A stretch of 64,000 bases of DNA from Thermoanaerobacterium sp. PSU-2 (GTDB lineage: Bacteria; Bacillota; Thermoanaerobacteria; Thermoanaerobacterales; Thermoanaerobacteraceae). The stretch lies in contig NZ_MSQD01000007.1 of NCBI RefSeq assembly GCF_002102475.1, positions 62,001-126,000 on the forward strand, in the 5' to 3' direction. A program made the position numbers and the translations under genes. Shown here one piece after another: positions 26,825 through 36,434 of this stretch; positions within the stretch are counted from its first letter, which is position 1; each line of letters opens with the position of its first letter. The notes under the pieces are model-generated. The model was given only the letters and a program-made list of their open reading frames with translations. It made no database searches and was not told the origin of the DNA.

Positions 26825-28102
26825 ATGAAAAACAAATTTTACGGTATACAAGATGTACCGCCTATCAATGAAGCTGTTCCGCTGTCCTTTCAACATGTCT
26901 TTGCAATGTTTGGCGCAACAATACTGGTACCTCTTTTGACAGGATTAGACCCTGCCGTAACGTTGTTTACATCAGGTCTTGGTACATTAATATTTCACTT
27001 AATGACAAAAGGAAAAGTTCCTGCATATTTAGGTTCATCATTCGCATTTATCGCTCCTATAATAGCAGCGACAAAAGCTTACGGCGTAAGAGGCGCTTTC
27101 ACCGGCATGATAGCCGCGGGGCTTGTGTACGTGGCAGTTTTCATAATAATAAGCTTAACCGGCATCGATTGGATTGAAAGGATTCTTCCCTCTATAGTAG
27201 TAGGTCCTGTTGTAATGATCATTGGCTTAAGCTTGGCACCTACAGCGATACAAGAAGCACAAAAGGACTTGCCTACGGCTTTAGTTACAGCCGCACTTGT
27301 AATAATATTCAGCATGTTTGGAAAAGGATTCATGAAAGTTATACCAATTTTATTAGGAACTATCGGTGGTTATATATTCGCCATATTCAGAGGTCTTGTA
27401 GATTTCTCTCCTGTCGCTAAAGCTTCGTGGATTGCTGTACCGAAATTTTCATTCCTTATCGGTCATTCACCAGTGCTTGCATGGGGTGCTGTGACACTTA
27501 TTGCACCTTTAGCATTAGTTGCAATAATCGAAGATCTAGGTCATGTCCTTGTAATAGGAAATATAGTCGATAAGGATTTGATAAAAGATCCAGGTTTTCA
27601 TAGAGTCATGCTTGGAAATGGCTTAGCAACGTCAATAGCTGCACTGTTTGGCGGTCCACCAAGCACGACGTATGGAGAAAATATCGGTGTTTTAGCCATG
27701 ACAAAAGTATACAGCTCAAGAGTCATAGAAGGTGCTGCTGTCATAGCGATACTTTTAAGCTTTATTCAAAAGATAGGCGCACTTATACAGGTTATACCAC
27801 AAGCAGTAATGGGTGGTGTCACCATAATCCTATTTGGAATGATTGCAGCCGCAGGTATAAGAACATTAGTAGAAAATAAGGTTGACTTTTCTGACAGCAG
27901 AAATTTGATAATAGCATCAGTAATCTTAACTCTCGGTGTCGGCGGCATCAAAATAGGATCAGGAAATTTCGTGTTTGAAGGCGTCGGTCCTGCAACACTA
28001 GCAGGTATAATCTTAAATTTAGTTCTTCCTAAAATCAAACTTACAAAACCAGAAGGCGAAAAATCGAAAGTAAAAAACGACAGCGTCATCACACAAGCGT
28101 AA
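26825..28102 (+). CDS. uraA: uracil permease (NCS2 family)
   Basis: 425-residue membrane transporter of the nucleobase:cation symporter-2 family with about 14 membrane segments. The motif AIIEDLGHVLVIGN holds the conserved glutamate of this family, and GGPPSTTYGENIGVLAMTKV is the second NCS2 signature. The start ATG at 26825 is behind AAAGGAGGAA. The PyrR attenuator upstream supports uracil as substrate. It is a single-gene unit closed by a strong terminator. Confidence 0.95.
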   Translation: MKNKFYGIQDVPPINEAVPLSFQHVFAMFGATILVPLLTGLDPAVTLFTSGLGTLIFHLMTKGKVPAYLGSSFAFIAPIIAATKAYGVRGAFTGMIAAGLVYVAVFIIISLTGIDWIERILPSIVVGPVVMIIGLSLAPTAIQEAQKDLPTALVTAALVIIFSMFGKGFMKVIPILLGTIGGYIFAIFRGLVDFSPVAKASWIAVPKFSFLIGHSPVLAWGAVTLIAPLALVAIIEDLGHVLVIGNIVDKDLIKDPGFHRVMLGNGLATSIAALFGGPPSTTYGENIGVLAMTKVYSSRVIEGAAVIAILLSFIQKIGALIQVIPQAVMGGVTIILFGMIAAAGIRTLVENKVDFSDSRNLIIASVILTLGVGGIKIGSGNFVFEGVGPATLAGIILNLVLPKIKLTKPEGEKSKVKNDSVITQA

Positions 28103-28156
28103 AAAAAAAGACTGCTGCAAGACTACGCTAATATAGCTTGCAGCAGTCTTTTTTTT
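28103..28156. terminator. bidirectional terminator
   Basis: GACTGCTGCAAG/CTTGCAGCAGTC stem flanked by nine As and nine Ts separates uraA from the converging holin gene. Confidence 0.92.
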
Positions 28157-28490
28157 AAACTTTTTTGCTTGTAGTGCTAAGCCCCTTTAGATTTAATACG
28201 TAGTTCATCTCAAACACAGCAGCTTCAATTAATTTGTCTATTTCTTCATCCGTCAGCTTGTTTCCCACTATTTTCTTTATTAGGTTTACCGCTTCTGCTT
28301 TTTTATCAGCACCATTTCCCGCACCAAATTCCTGCTCTACTCCTCTTACAATCATTTTCGCTATCTCGAAATACCTTTTTGTCTTTTCAGTGCCTATCTT
28401 TGAATACAAATAATTTATGACATAGCCTAATGTAGCAAGTATCACCAATTGCAGCCCTGCTGTCAATATAGTCATGATTAGGTCTTTCAT
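28155..28490 (-). CDS. phage holin, LLH family
   Basis: 111 residues with one strong N-terminal membrane segment (residues about 4-28) and a charged amphipathic tail, the pattern of the LLH/phage holin 6 family. It lies 5 bp downstream of an amidase gene, a normal holin-endolysin pair, but no other phage gene is nearby. It may be a domesticated lysis cassette or a sporulation-associated wall lysis pair. Confidence 0.75.
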   Translation of the reverse strand: MKDLIMTILTAGLQLVILATLGYVINYLYSKIGTEKTKRYFEIAKMIVRGVEQEFGAGNGADKKAEAVNLIKKIVGNKLTDEEIDKLIEAAVFEMNYVLNLKGLSTTSKKV

Positions 28491-28495
28491 TTTCT

Positions 28496-29149
28496 TTAAC
28501 CCCCTATAATTTTTAATAATGCACCTGCAATATCTTTCCACTTTACATAACTTTCAGGATCGTAATAATCAGAGATTATACCCATTTGATGAAGTTTTTC
28601 TATATCACTGGAACCATTTGTCTGCTTTAAACCTATAGTATTTAATATTCCATTTGAAATAGATATAGCGTACATGTTCTGCTTATTTAATAAAAGGTCT
28701 AAATCATCCTTATTTGTTATAAACCCTAATTCAACTAATATTGATGGCATATTTGTATGATGTAATACATAGAAGTTAGCTGTTTTTACACCTCTATCTG
28801 CTGTTTTTAAATTTGTCACAATAGCTTGCTGCACGCTTTTTGCCAATTTTGCTCCGGAAGTGCTTCCAGGATATGAATAAGTTTCTGTCCCCTTCGCAGA
28901 AGAATCTTTAAAGCTGTTACAGTGAATTGAAACAAAGTAATCTGCATTGTTTTTATTGGCAATATCGCACCTTTCGCTAAGCCCCAACGTTATATCTTTA
29001 TCCCTTGTCAAAATTACATCTACATTGTTTGCTTCTAAAACGTCCCTCAATTTAAGAGATACGCTTAAGTTTATATCTTTTTCAAAATAGCCATATCCTA
29101 TAGCACCACTGTCAGAACCGCCATGGCCAGGATCTACAACTATTAACAA
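28496..29149 (-). CDS. N-acetylmuramoyl-L-alanine amidase (Amidase_3)
   Basis: 217-residue zinc amidase that cleaves the lactyl-alanine bond of peptidoglycan. Zinc ligands are visible in DPGHGGSDSG, FEKD and VSIHCNS, and the catalytic glutamate in ILVELGFITN. A 45-residue C-terminal tail follows. There is no signal peptide, so export would depend on the adjoining holin, as in phage. The start is TTG at 29149 behind GGAGGTGAT. Confidence 0.9.
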   Translation of the reverse strand: MLIVVDPGHGGSDSGAIGYGYFEKDINLSVSLKLRDVLEANNVDVILTRDKDITLGLSERCDIANKNNADYFVSIHCNSFKDSSAKGTETYSYPGSTSGAKLAKSVQQAIVTNLKTADRGVKTANFYVLHHTNMPSILVELGFITNKDDLDLLLNKQNMYAISISNGILNTIGLKQTNGSSDIEKLHQMGIISDYYDPESYVKWKDIAGALLKIIGG

Positions 29150-29224
29150 TTATTCATCACCTCCTATTGTATTTGCCTCTCCTTATAATATGTTTTTCTC
29201 AAAAAAAATTTATATAGAAAACAT

Positions 29225-29260
29225 AAAAAAAACGGATGTATATTTTGTGTATACACCCGA
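29225..29260 (-). terminator. terminator of the B12-binding protein gene
   Basis: CGGGTGTATA/TATACATCCG stem followed on the minus strand by eight Ts. Confidence 0.85.
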
Positions 29261-29273
29261 TAATAACTATTTT

Positions 29274-30926
29274 TTAAGCTACGATAATGAGTTTTTGGTA
29301 ATTTTGTATTATGTTATATATTCTTTCTTCCTCTTTAATAATCCTATTGCTATCATAGTCATAGGCATAGCACGCACCATTTACGGCCTTTGTAGTCAGC
29401 ATGCCACTTGCGCTTTTATTTCCTTTAAGATGCGGTGCGTCTAAAATTCCCAATTTTATCGCCAATGATAGTGTATGTGGATCTGACAGCGGATCACTGC
29501 ATAGTGTATTAAGATCCTTTATGGCATTGATTATTACCATCGCATCATTTATTAGTTCCTCTTTCCTCTTTAAAACATCTAAATCTTGAGTAAAATCAAA
29601 CATGCCAGATAAGGTATTTTTTATTACAGCTTTTACAATCTTCACACTTTCTATTATATCATCTGGCGTAGCAGCATGATGTGCTTCACAAAAACCTACA
29701 ACATGATATATGTGAGGCTTTATCGCCATGGAAAGATATGCGCTGGAAGCAAGCTGCCCTTTTGCCTCAAAAAGATCCTGCGGCATGCTTGCAAGCCCTG
29801 CCCTCGCCTGTCTAAATACCCTAAAGTTATCATCCTGAAGGCTTTCAACAAGTTCTATAGATGCCAGCATTTTAGCAAGGTCCATTTTAGGAGATGTAGC
29901 CGGCGGAACGTTAAACATAAACTGTGCTATATATGTCTTTACACCCATTCTCTTAGCATTGTACGCTGCAAGATAGCTTGCCGCCACATAAATGGCATCA
30001 TGTGCATCTCTAAGCCCCCAGTGATGTGCTTCATTTACCTCAACGGGTATGTTTCTGTCGCCGTGCCACTTCATCAGCATCTGGTTCTCTCTAATGGATT
30101 CTTCTACTTCTCTTGGTCCCCTGCCATCTAGTACATTGTACCAGCAAAGGGGTATAGCTGCCCAGGCATTGTTTATCGTGTCTTTTAACACTTTTGCCAT
30201 TTTAAAGACATCATTCGTTCCACTGTAACATCTAAGCAGCGGATAATTTCCACGCCTTGACTCATCGTAAAGTCTTTTGAATTCTTCTTCAGTCCTTATA
30301 GGCACACCACCTGCCCCATCAAGCGATGCTTTATACTTTTTATCAAAAAAGTGCTCTTGCGTATTTTGATCAGGGGCTATAGATATCACATCGAGAATTT
30401 TTTCTTCCGCAATCCTCCTTACACCTTTAAGCGTATCATCATACGAAGGCAACCCAAAGTGATGCCTTATTATAGGATAAGGATAGCTTTTCTCAATCCT
30501 TTCAACCACATCTTTACCATATTCTATTTCGCTATGTGAAGCTTTCTCTCCTCTTAGGTATGAAATTGTGTACTCATCACCAAAAGTTCCATCAAAAATT
30601 TCCTCAAATATTCCTGACTCTTTTGCAACTAAGCAATTGGGCTCTGTGCCTCCAAATATCCATCTAATATTGTTCAAACCATATTTTCGTATTTTATCTT
30701 TAAGCTCATTCAATATGATTTTCAGTGTTTCTGGAGTCAGTCTATAACTTACACCTACTATATCAGGTTTCTTTAAAGTCACTGTATCTACCAACTTATC
30801 AATAGATGTAGCAGGACCTAAAAAATCCACTTTATACCCTTCCTGCTCTGCCATATTTAAAAATCTATATACTCCCGCAACATGGACGTCATTTTCTATA
30901 GAAGCTGCAATAATATATTTTTTCAT
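29274..30926 (-). CDS. cobalamin-binding-domain protein (mutase-like)
   Basis: About 550 residues. The N-terminal 140 form a Rossmann-like B12-binding domain (KKYIIAASIENDVHVAGVYR, then GVSYRLTPETLK), though the DxHxxG base-off signature is not exact: ENDVHVAG takes its place. The rest looks like a TIM-barrel similar to B12-dependent mutases. ATG at 30926 overlaps the TGA of the upstream dehydrogenase gene (ATGA), so the two are translationally coupled. The reaction is not known. Together with an opine-type dehydrogenase under a c-di-AMP riboswitch, an osmolyte-related pathway is a fair guess. Confidence 0.75.
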   Translation of the reverse strand: MKKYIIAASIENDVHVAGVYRFLNMAEQEGYKVDFLGPATSIDKLVDTVTLKKPDIVGVSYRLTPETLKIILNELKDKIRKYGLNNIRWIFGGTEPNCLVAKESGIFEEIFDGTFGDEYTISYLRGEKASHSEIEYGKDVVERIEKSYPYPIIRHHFGLPSYDDTLKGVRRIAEEKILDVISIAPDQNTQEHFFDKKYKASLDGAGGVPIRTEEEFKRLYDESRRGNYPLLRCYSGTNDVFKMAKVLKDTINNAWAAIPLCWYNVLDGRGPREVEESIRENQMLMKWHGDRNIPVEVNEAHHWGLRDAHDAIYVAASYLAAYNAKRMGVKTYIAQFMFNVPPATSPKMDLAKMLASIELVESLQDDNFRVFRQARAGLASMPQDLFEAKGQLASSAYLSMAIKPHIYHVVGFCEAHHAATPDDIIESVKIVKAVIKNTLSGMFDFTQDLDVLKRKEELINDAMVIINAIKDLNTLCSDPLSDPHTLSLAIKLGILDAPHLKGNKSASGMLTTKAVNGACYAYDYDSNRIIKEEERIYNIIQNYQKLIIVA

Positions 30927-32023
30927 GCGACAGTGATCTCCTCCTTTAACCCCTCTATCATTTCCTTTATTTCTTCTACGCTTTTCCCTTCCAATCCCAG
31001 TTTCCCTACTGTGCGCCCGATTTTCCAATAGTTCACCTCATGCATACACGATGCCAAATGAATTATGGAATCTATAGTATAAGTAGGAATGCCTAATTGT
31101 TTGCCAATCGATGAAATAGGCACCAAGCTCATTGGCACATCTTCAAAAATGTACCTACTATTAAGATTTTTTGGCGCAAGCAAGCCTCTATAAGCATCTG
31201 TCTTTTGAATCGCATCATACAGATTGTCTGCAATAACGCCGTATGCATCTTTAAGCCAATCAAGCGCTGTAACAGCATTGACACCTAAAGCGTGGGCAAC
31301 TGCTATTCTCTCTCTGTCCATTCTTTCCAATATTTTAGCAACTGATGGCGATATCCCTTCCAAATAATATTGAAAATCACCTTCTGTAGTCTCTATTCTT
31401 GCAGAGTTCAAAAGTGTAGGCGCTGGATGAAAGATAGAGCCTATATTATTCAAGCTGGTCTCTAAAACATTTTCAGCAGGTACTATCTGCGAATAAGCCA
31501 ATCTCAATAAATCAACAACATAATCAGCCTTCCAAGCCGGTATAGATGCCAGTGAAACCACATCTTTTATCCTGAAAATTTTTGAAATGCCATTATTCGA
31601 TCTGCAAGCATATATAAACGTATCAGTCTCTGCTACTACCACATTTATATCGTCTCTAATTTTAACAATGTTATAAAACTCTATAGCGCCAAAAGTTCTT
31701 CCCGGATTCAAAACTATTATCTGATCATTTCTTAAGTGTGGTAACATTTCATAAGCTATGTCACTGTGTCCAGACGCAGGAACAGTCACCATGATTATGT
31801 CTGCATCTTTTATAGCATCTTCCATATCGTCAGTGACCATATTAAGCTTTGCAAATCCATCTACAACGCCTTCAAGATGAATACCACCATTATTTAAGAT
31901 AGAAGCTAATTTTTCACGAGATCTGTTATACAAATTGACTGTAAAACCCTTTAGCGAAAGATGTGCTGCCATCGCCTGCCCACCATTGCCAGCACCAATG
32001 ACAGAAAAAATAGGTAATCTCAT
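30923..32023 (-). CDS. NAD(P)-dependent octopine/nopaline dehydrogenase family protein
   Basis: 366 residues with an N-terminal Rossmann domain (VIGAGNGGQAMAAHLSLKG) and a C-terminal helical domain carrying the opine dehydrogenase pattern (NNIGSIFHPAPTLLNSARIE, with the catalytic histidine). Such enzymes join an amino acid to a keto acid by reductive condensation. Start ATG follows GGAGG. It is the first gene behind the ydaO-type riboswitch and is coupled to the B12-binding gene. Confidence 0.85.
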   Translation of the reverse strand: MRLPIFSVIGAGNGGQAMAAHLSLKGFTVNLYNRSREKLASILNNGGIHLEGVVDGFAKLNMVTDDMEDAIKDADIIMVTVPASGHSDIAYEMLPHLRNDQIIVLNPGRTFGAIEFYNIVKIRDDINVVVAETDTFIYACRSNNGISKIFRIKDVVSLASIPAWKADYVVDLLRLAYSQIVPAENVLETSLNNIGSIFHPAPTLLNSARIETTEGDFQYYLEGISPSVAKILERMDRERIAVAHALGVNAVTALDWLKDAYGVIADNLYDAIQKTDAYRGLLAPKNLNSRYIFEDVPMSLVPISSIGKQLGIPTYTIDSIIHLASCMHEVNYWKIGRTVGKLGLEGKSVEEIKEMIEGLKEEITVA

Positions 32024-32052
32024 TTAAAAACCTCCTTCTATTTTAGGGTATT

Positions 32053-32250
32053 AAAAAAGCCATAGAGAAAATCTATAGCTGAAACCCGGCAACTAATAGA
32101 AGGTAGTTGTACCAAATATATTCATGCTACTTCCTCCTCTTTCAACGCTTACGAGGTTAGCTGACGGGTTAGGGTCGAAAGATAACCCCTCCATACAAAT
32201 GGATTCACCCCAAAATTGGTTTCCCCGCTTCATACGAATTCAGCGTTATA
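32053..32250 (-). ncRNA. c-di-AMP riboswitch (ydaO/yuaA motif) with terminator
   Basis: On the minus strand the leader contains the conserved ydaO elements GGGGAAACC, GGGGTGAATCC, CGACCCTAACCCGTCAGCTA and ACCTCGTAAGCG in the right order. A GCTATAGA/TCTATGGC hairpin plus six Ts (32053-32081) forms the expression platform. c-di-AMP binding should cause termination. The ligand assignment follows from the motif family. Confidence 0.9.
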
Positions 32251-32271
32251 GCATATTATTAAATTAATTAA

Positions 32272-32300
32272 ATTATACCATAGCAAAATTCCATTTGCAA
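32272..32300 (-). promoter_or_regulatory. sigma-A promoter of the riboswitch operon
   Basis: TTGCAA (32295-32300), 17 bp, TATAAT (32272-32277) on the minus strand. Confidence 0.75.
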
Positions 32301-32683
32301 ATATATTAAAAAAATGTAAATTTTGTAACAAAACTGTGTCTAAATTTATAAACACTCTGGTTGCAGTGGGCGGTTATTTTTCTGTTAAAACTAAGAATTG
32401 CTATGAGTGAAATATATGATCTGCTTCTTAACCAATAACTTTCCAAATAAAATTCTCTTTTTACATCTATTTGCGATACCATCTCAAATAACATTAAAAT
32501 AATCGAATCATTATGTTTACCAGAAGATCTATCAGAAGAAATTTTGAAGTAGAATGAAATACATCTTTCATGCTTTTAGAGTTCAGTCTAACAGTATGCT
32601 TAAAAAATATTTTTTATCTTCTCTGATATTTGTTTGATAACAGCAATTGATAGAAGCAAATTATTGCCTCTATAAAAATAAAA
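32301..32683. other. AT-rich intergenic stretch, nothing recognised
   Basis: No credible coding region or RNA structure was seen here; short frames lack start signals. Confidence 0.6.
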
Positions 32684-32710
32684 GCACTCCTGCAAAATAA
32701 GCAGAGGTGC
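32684..32710 (-). terminator. terminator of the chemotaxis receptor gene (repeated elsewhere)
   Basis: An imperfect 10-bp stem between GCACTCCTGC and GCAGAGGTGC is followed on the minus strand by TTTTATTTTTATA. A copy with two differences in 36 nt lies at about 48019-48054. Confidence 0.7.
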
Positions 32711-32775
32711 GCTATAAATTCAGATTTTTTTCTTGAGCAAATCGAAAATAAAAAATCCACACTGCTTTCATAATC

Positions 32776-33609
32776 CTATAAATTCCTTGCTAATTCTTCT
32801 AAAAGTTGAGAAGTGGCGCTTAATTCTTCTATGGATGAACTAATTTCTTCAAAAGCAGTAGCTTGTGTCTCAAAAAATGAACTTGATGCATTTATTTTGT
32901 CAGAAATACTTTTAATAGATTCCTGTATTTTTTCCAATATTGAGTCTATTCTACTTATTGATTCACTGCTGCTATTAGATAGCTTTCGTATCTCTTCAGC
33001 AACTACAGTAAAGCCCTTACCTTTTTCACCAGCTCTTGCGGCCTCAATGGCTGCGTTCAATCCCAATAAATTAGTTTGTTTAGAAATATTCTGAACAAAT
33101 TTTAAAATATCATCAGTGCCCTTTGTATTTTCAATAGCTTTATTTACTTCTTCCAATATCTTAGTATTAGAATTAACCACAATTTCGACTCCAGAGGAAA
33201 CCTCTTGAATGGCCGAAGATATTTGCTCAAGCGATGATGCAAGATTTTCGGATAGTGATAATACTTTGTGTCTTTTTTCTAAACTTTTCCCCATAAGTAA
33301 AACCCCAATTACAGTATCATCGTAGTCTTTTATAGGGATAGCATATGACTTAAACGGCACTCCATACACTTCTTTCGGTACATCTTTTATAATGTAGTTT
33401 CCAGTTCTAATGGCTTCAAAAGCTGCACCACCTTCTGGAATTGCATCACCTACTTTTGCATTAATAGGAAGCTCATCACAATTTTTTATCTCCAAATATT
33501 TTTCTCTATCTACAATGGCAAAAGATACACTGTCCTCAAAAAGTAATGGTAAAAAAGTTGTTAACTTATTAAAAAACTCAAGCATTTCATCTTTAGATAC
33601 AGTTATCAA
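32776..33609 (-). CDS. soluble methyl-accepting chemotaxis protein
   Basis: 277-residue cytoplasmic receptor without membrane segments. The N-terminal 115 residues form a PAS/GAF-like sensor (ending [18 protein letters not shown]), and the rest is the signalling coiled coil with the hairpin tip [20 protein letters not shown] that contacts CheA/CheW. The signalling domain is short. The start is TTG at 33609, 7 nt behind GGAGG. It stands alone with its own promoter and terminator. The sensed signal is unknown. Confidence 0.92.
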   Translation of the reverse strand: MITVSKDEMLEFFNKLTTFLPLLFEDSVSFAIVDREKYLEIKNCDELPINAKVGDAIPEGGAAFEAIRTGNYIIKDVPKEVYGVPFKSYAIPIKDYDDTVIGVLLMGKSLEKRHKVLSLSENLASSLEQISSAIQEVSSGVEIVVNSNTKILEEVNKAIENTKGTDDILKFVQNISKQTNLLGLNAAIEAARAGEKGKGFTVVAEEIRKLSNSSSESISRIDSILEKIQESIKSISDKINASSSFFETQATAFEEISSSIEELSATSQLLEELARNL

Positions 33610-33664
33610 TTTTAGTCCTCCTTAATTCGTTAATTTTTTAACTTCTCATAAAGCGCTATAATAA

Positions 33665-33692
33665 ATTATATAGAATTAACGACTTTTGTCAA
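33665..33692 (-). promoter_or_regulatory. sigma-A promoter of the receptor gene
   Basis: TTGACA (33687-33692), 16 bp, TATAAT (33665-33670) on the minus strand. Confidence 0.75.
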
Positions 33693-33699
33693 ATTTAGC

Positions 33700-34063
33700 T
33701 AATATTTTTCGATCCCTCATAGGTAAGCTAAAAACATTTATTCACATCTTTTGTAAAATTGTAAAATTACTTTCTTTTTATGTAAATTAGGCCAATATCA
33801 ATCAATCATTCTTGATAATTTTAAACATCCCACCTTCCTATAAACCTTAAAAGTAATTTCTAAAATGTCTCGATATCCTGTGCTTTTTGCCTTATCCAAT
33901 GCAAACGACAAATTTAACTTTATATAAATATATTCTGCATAATTCCTCTAATTCCTTCTTTGTAAATTAAATAAAAAAACAATTGATTACTATTAGTCAC
34001 TTTCATCATCAAATATGTCAAAATTTTATTGTAATCTACACCGAATAATATGGCATAAAGGTA
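33700..34063. other. AT-rich intergenic stretch between receptor and tRNA cluster
   Basis: No gene or clear repeat was recognised. Confidence 0.6.
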
Positions 34064-34092
34064 TTGACTAATAGTCTTTTATGTAATATAAT
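34064..34092 (+). promoter_or_regulatory. sigma-A promoter of the tRNA cluster
   Basis: TTGACT (34064-34069), 17 bp, TATAAT (34087-34092), 26 bp before tRNA-Leu. Confidence 0.8.
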
Positions 34093-34118
34093 TAATGATG
34101 TCGCTGGTTGATGTGATT

Positions 34119-34208
34119 GCCGGAGTGGCGGAACTGGCAGACGCACAGGACTTAAAATCCTGCGGGCCTTTAAAGCCCGTACCGGTTCGATTCCGGTCTC
34201 CGGCACCA
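34119..34208 (+). tRNA. tRNA-Leu (anticodon TAA)
   Basis: 90-nt class II tRNA with acceptor GCCGGAG/CTCCGGC, long variable arm GCGGGCCTTTAAAGCCCGT, anticodon TAA in CTTAAAA and an encoded CCA. Confidence 0.96.
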
Positions 34209-34222
34209 ATTGAATAGTACAT

Positions 34223-34298
34223 CGCGGGGTGGAGCAGTTGGCAGCTCGTCGGGCTCATAACCCGGAGGTCGCAGGTTCAAGTCCTGCCCCCGCAACCA
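34223..34298 (+). tRNA. initiator tRNA-fMet (anticodon CAT)
   Basis: The first base C cannot pair with A72, and the anticodon stem has three GC pairs (GGG/CCC) around CTCATAA; both are initiator marks. CCA is encoded. Confidence 0.95.
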
Positions 34299-34303
34299 AA
34301 CAT

Positions 34304-34377
34304 GGCGGCGTAGCTCAGTTGGCTAGAGCATGCGGTTCATACCCGCAGTGTCGGTGGTTCGACTCCACTCGCCGCTA
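34304..34377 (+). tRNA. elongator tRNA-Met (anticodon CAT)
   Basis: Cloverleaf with acceptor GGCGGCG/CGCCGCT, anticodon loop TTCATAC and GGTTCGACT. Unlike the two tRNAs before it, no CCA is encoded. Confidence 0.92.
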
Positions 34378-34390
34378 CTTCCAAAGAACG

Positions 34391-34462
34391 GAAATCATCA
34401 CCTATCCCGAAATAGAATTCACATTTTATTTCAGTTGGATAAACGGTGATTTTTTTATATAT
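34391..34462 (+). terminator. terminator of the tRNA cluster
   Basis: ATCACC and GGTGAT arms enclose an inner GAAATA/TATTTC pair, followed by seven Ts. Confidence 0.6.
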
Positions 34463-34478
34463 TTTTTCAGCACTTCCT

Positions 34479-35217
34479 TTATTTTTTTGGATCGCTTAAA
34501 GAATTAATTACCTCTCTATCTGCATTGAATATTTTCATGATTATTTCAGGAGTAATAAAACTTGTTTCTTTCTTCCTTTCTATTTCGGAAAGACTATAGA
34601 GAATTTCGTTTTTCTTTTCTTCAAGCTCTCTCATTTTTTCTTTCATGATTGGTTGGTACATGCCTTCGGCAATAGCATCAACAATGTTTTTTATTTGTGA
34701 CTCTATTTTATTATAATTCTTCTTTAATGCTGTTATTTTTTCAAGTTTTTCTTTATTAAGCTTTTGATTTTCTTCGTTTAAAAGTTTTGCTAATATTGGT
34801 GCTACTTCTGGATCAAATATCTTCTTATTTAATTCTTCTACAATAAAAACTTCTAATCTGTCTTTGTTTATATCTTTATTTGTACATTGCTTTGTTCTAT
34901 CTTTTTTATTACACCTATATATAACATATTTTCCACGGCTTAAGCATCCAACCATTTTAGAACCGCATATACCGCTTGGCAAAACGGTCCAACTTATGTA
35001 CTATCACCGCTTCAAATATACCTATTTCACTGTCTTTAATCATTTGAAGAAATTGTGGTCTATCGTCGGTTGTTGCTGATTTAGCTTCATCAGCATAGAT
35101 CTTTACAATTTCAATATTATTTTTTTCTGCATATTCTTTAATTGCTCTTAATTGAGCATCGATACTTTCTTCTCTTTGATTATCTGAACTAAATCTGCAA
35201 TATGCCGCTGCTTTCAT
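34479..35217 (-). pseudogene. large serine recombinase remnant
   Basis: The first 80 residues (35217 down to about 34980) form a serine recombinase catalytic domain start (AAYCRFSSDNQREESIDAQL and KLDRFA). The frame then breaks. From about 34980 the C-terminal part of the same family continues in another frame: a damaged zinc ribbon (YRCNKKDRTKQC) and a long coiled coil. The central recombinase domain is deleted. Position directly after a tRNA array suggests the relic of an integrated element. Confidence 0.85.
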
Positions 35218-35360
35218 TGAAAACCTCCTTTCAAAAAGTATTTTAGTTGTAAATCACATTATATAATAATTTTATAAAATTAGCTATAGATAAAAGACAT
35301 CACAATAGTGTAACATAGCAAAAATGCAAAAGTATTCAGCAAAGCATTAGGACATAATAC

Positions 35361-35390
35361 AAAAAAAGGTATCGATTCTTTATCGATACC
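35361..35390 (-). terminator. terminator
   Basis: GGTATCGAT/ATCGATACC stem with a T-run on the minus strand, downstream of the Rpn-like gene. Confidence 0.85.
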
Positions 35391-35416
35391 ATGAAATTTT
35401 CGAAAACCAATTTATC

Positions 35417-35872
35417 CTAATTCATCAATTTTTTTATCTCATCTTTTGATAATTCTGTAATTTCTGCTATTCTGTCGATGTCCATACCTTCTTTTAACAA
35501 CTTCTTTGCTATTTTTATGCTTCTTTCTTTTTCGCCTTTTTCAATTCCTTTTTCTATGCCTTTTTCTATTATCATTTTGTACGTTTCAGACTCTTCAATC
35601 CTAAACATCCTTATCACCTCCGAAAAAACTTTCTCGATAACTTCTCTTTTATAAACTATACCTGATAATATCTCTGCCTTAAACGTTATGTCTTTCTTTT
35701 TGTTTATGTCTAATGGAATGTCTTTTATAGCCTCAACACATCTTTCCAGATATTTTTCTCCTTCTTCTTTCCTTCTATTTTGATCCATCAATGGTAGAAG
35801 CGAATACAAATCATAATAGTCTGTTCCTACAACATCAGTATATTTTATGTCATTATCTCCAAGTAATATCAT
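35417..35872 (-). pseudogene. C-terminal fragment of an Rpn/PD-(D/E)XK transposase-like protein
   Basis: The 151 residues match the C-terminal half of the Rpn (recombination-promoting nuclease, formerly YhgA-like transposase) type: TDYYDLYSLLPLMDQNRR, repeated EKGIEKG, and a tail AKKLLKEGMDIDRIAEITEL. The N-terminal nuclease domain with the catalytic acidic residues is missing, and no ribosome-binding site precedes the first ATG. It is therefore probably a decayed copy. Confidence 0.65.
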
Positions 35873-36018
35873 AACATCCTACAAGGCATTTTTTATCATA
35901 TGATCGAATCTCTATATTGCAAAAAAATACAACTTTCACCACCAACACCTATTAACACCATTCATATATAATTTTTATTTTTCTTAGCGTCAAATGTACA
36001 ATTATCAATACTCTAAAA

Positions 36019-36297
36019 TCATATCTCTTTTAGTATTATTTGCTGTAACGAAATAAATGTTGGCCACACCGTTCCTGGAGGTAATGTATATTGTACTAAA
36101 TTAGGTCCTATATTTTTTACATTGACTACATATTTTTTTAGGTCCACTAATAATACAGGATTATGTAATTTATCATCATATAATTTTTTACACTTTATCC
36201 CTTTGCTTTTATAATGTTTAATTAATGCATCAAGTAGATCGTCCATATTATAATATACATCATCTAGTTCCAATATAATTTTGTTTTTATTAAGCAT
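36019..36297 (-). CDS. hypothetical protein (92 aa)
   Basis: I do not recognise this gene. ATG at 36297 lies 11 nt behind GGAG. The product starts MLNKNKIILELDD, is rich in lysine and leucine, and ends LQQIILKEI. It has no membrane segment or cysteine cluster apart from one KCKK. It lies between the recombinase/Rpn remnants and the catabolic cluster and may be the last gene of either unit. Confidence 0.45.
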   Translation of the reverse strand: MLNKNKIILELDDVYYNMDDLLDALIKHYKSKGIKCKKLYDDKLHNPVLLVDLKKYVVNVKNIGPNLVQYTLPPGTVWPTFISLQQIILKEI

Positions 36298-36434
36298 TTT
36301 ATTACTCACTCCTTTCAAATAATTATAAACTTGTGTATATCTTAGAAGCCAATTTTAGCTATTTTTAGGATATGCTTTTTTTCTTTTCATTCTAAAAAAT
36401 CTTCGTAAAAATAGTAGTTAACTAAATCATATTC

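Noticed and set aside
28155-29149. Prophage
   Set aside because: Only holin and amidase genes are present; no capsid, tail, integrase or terminase genes lie next to them.
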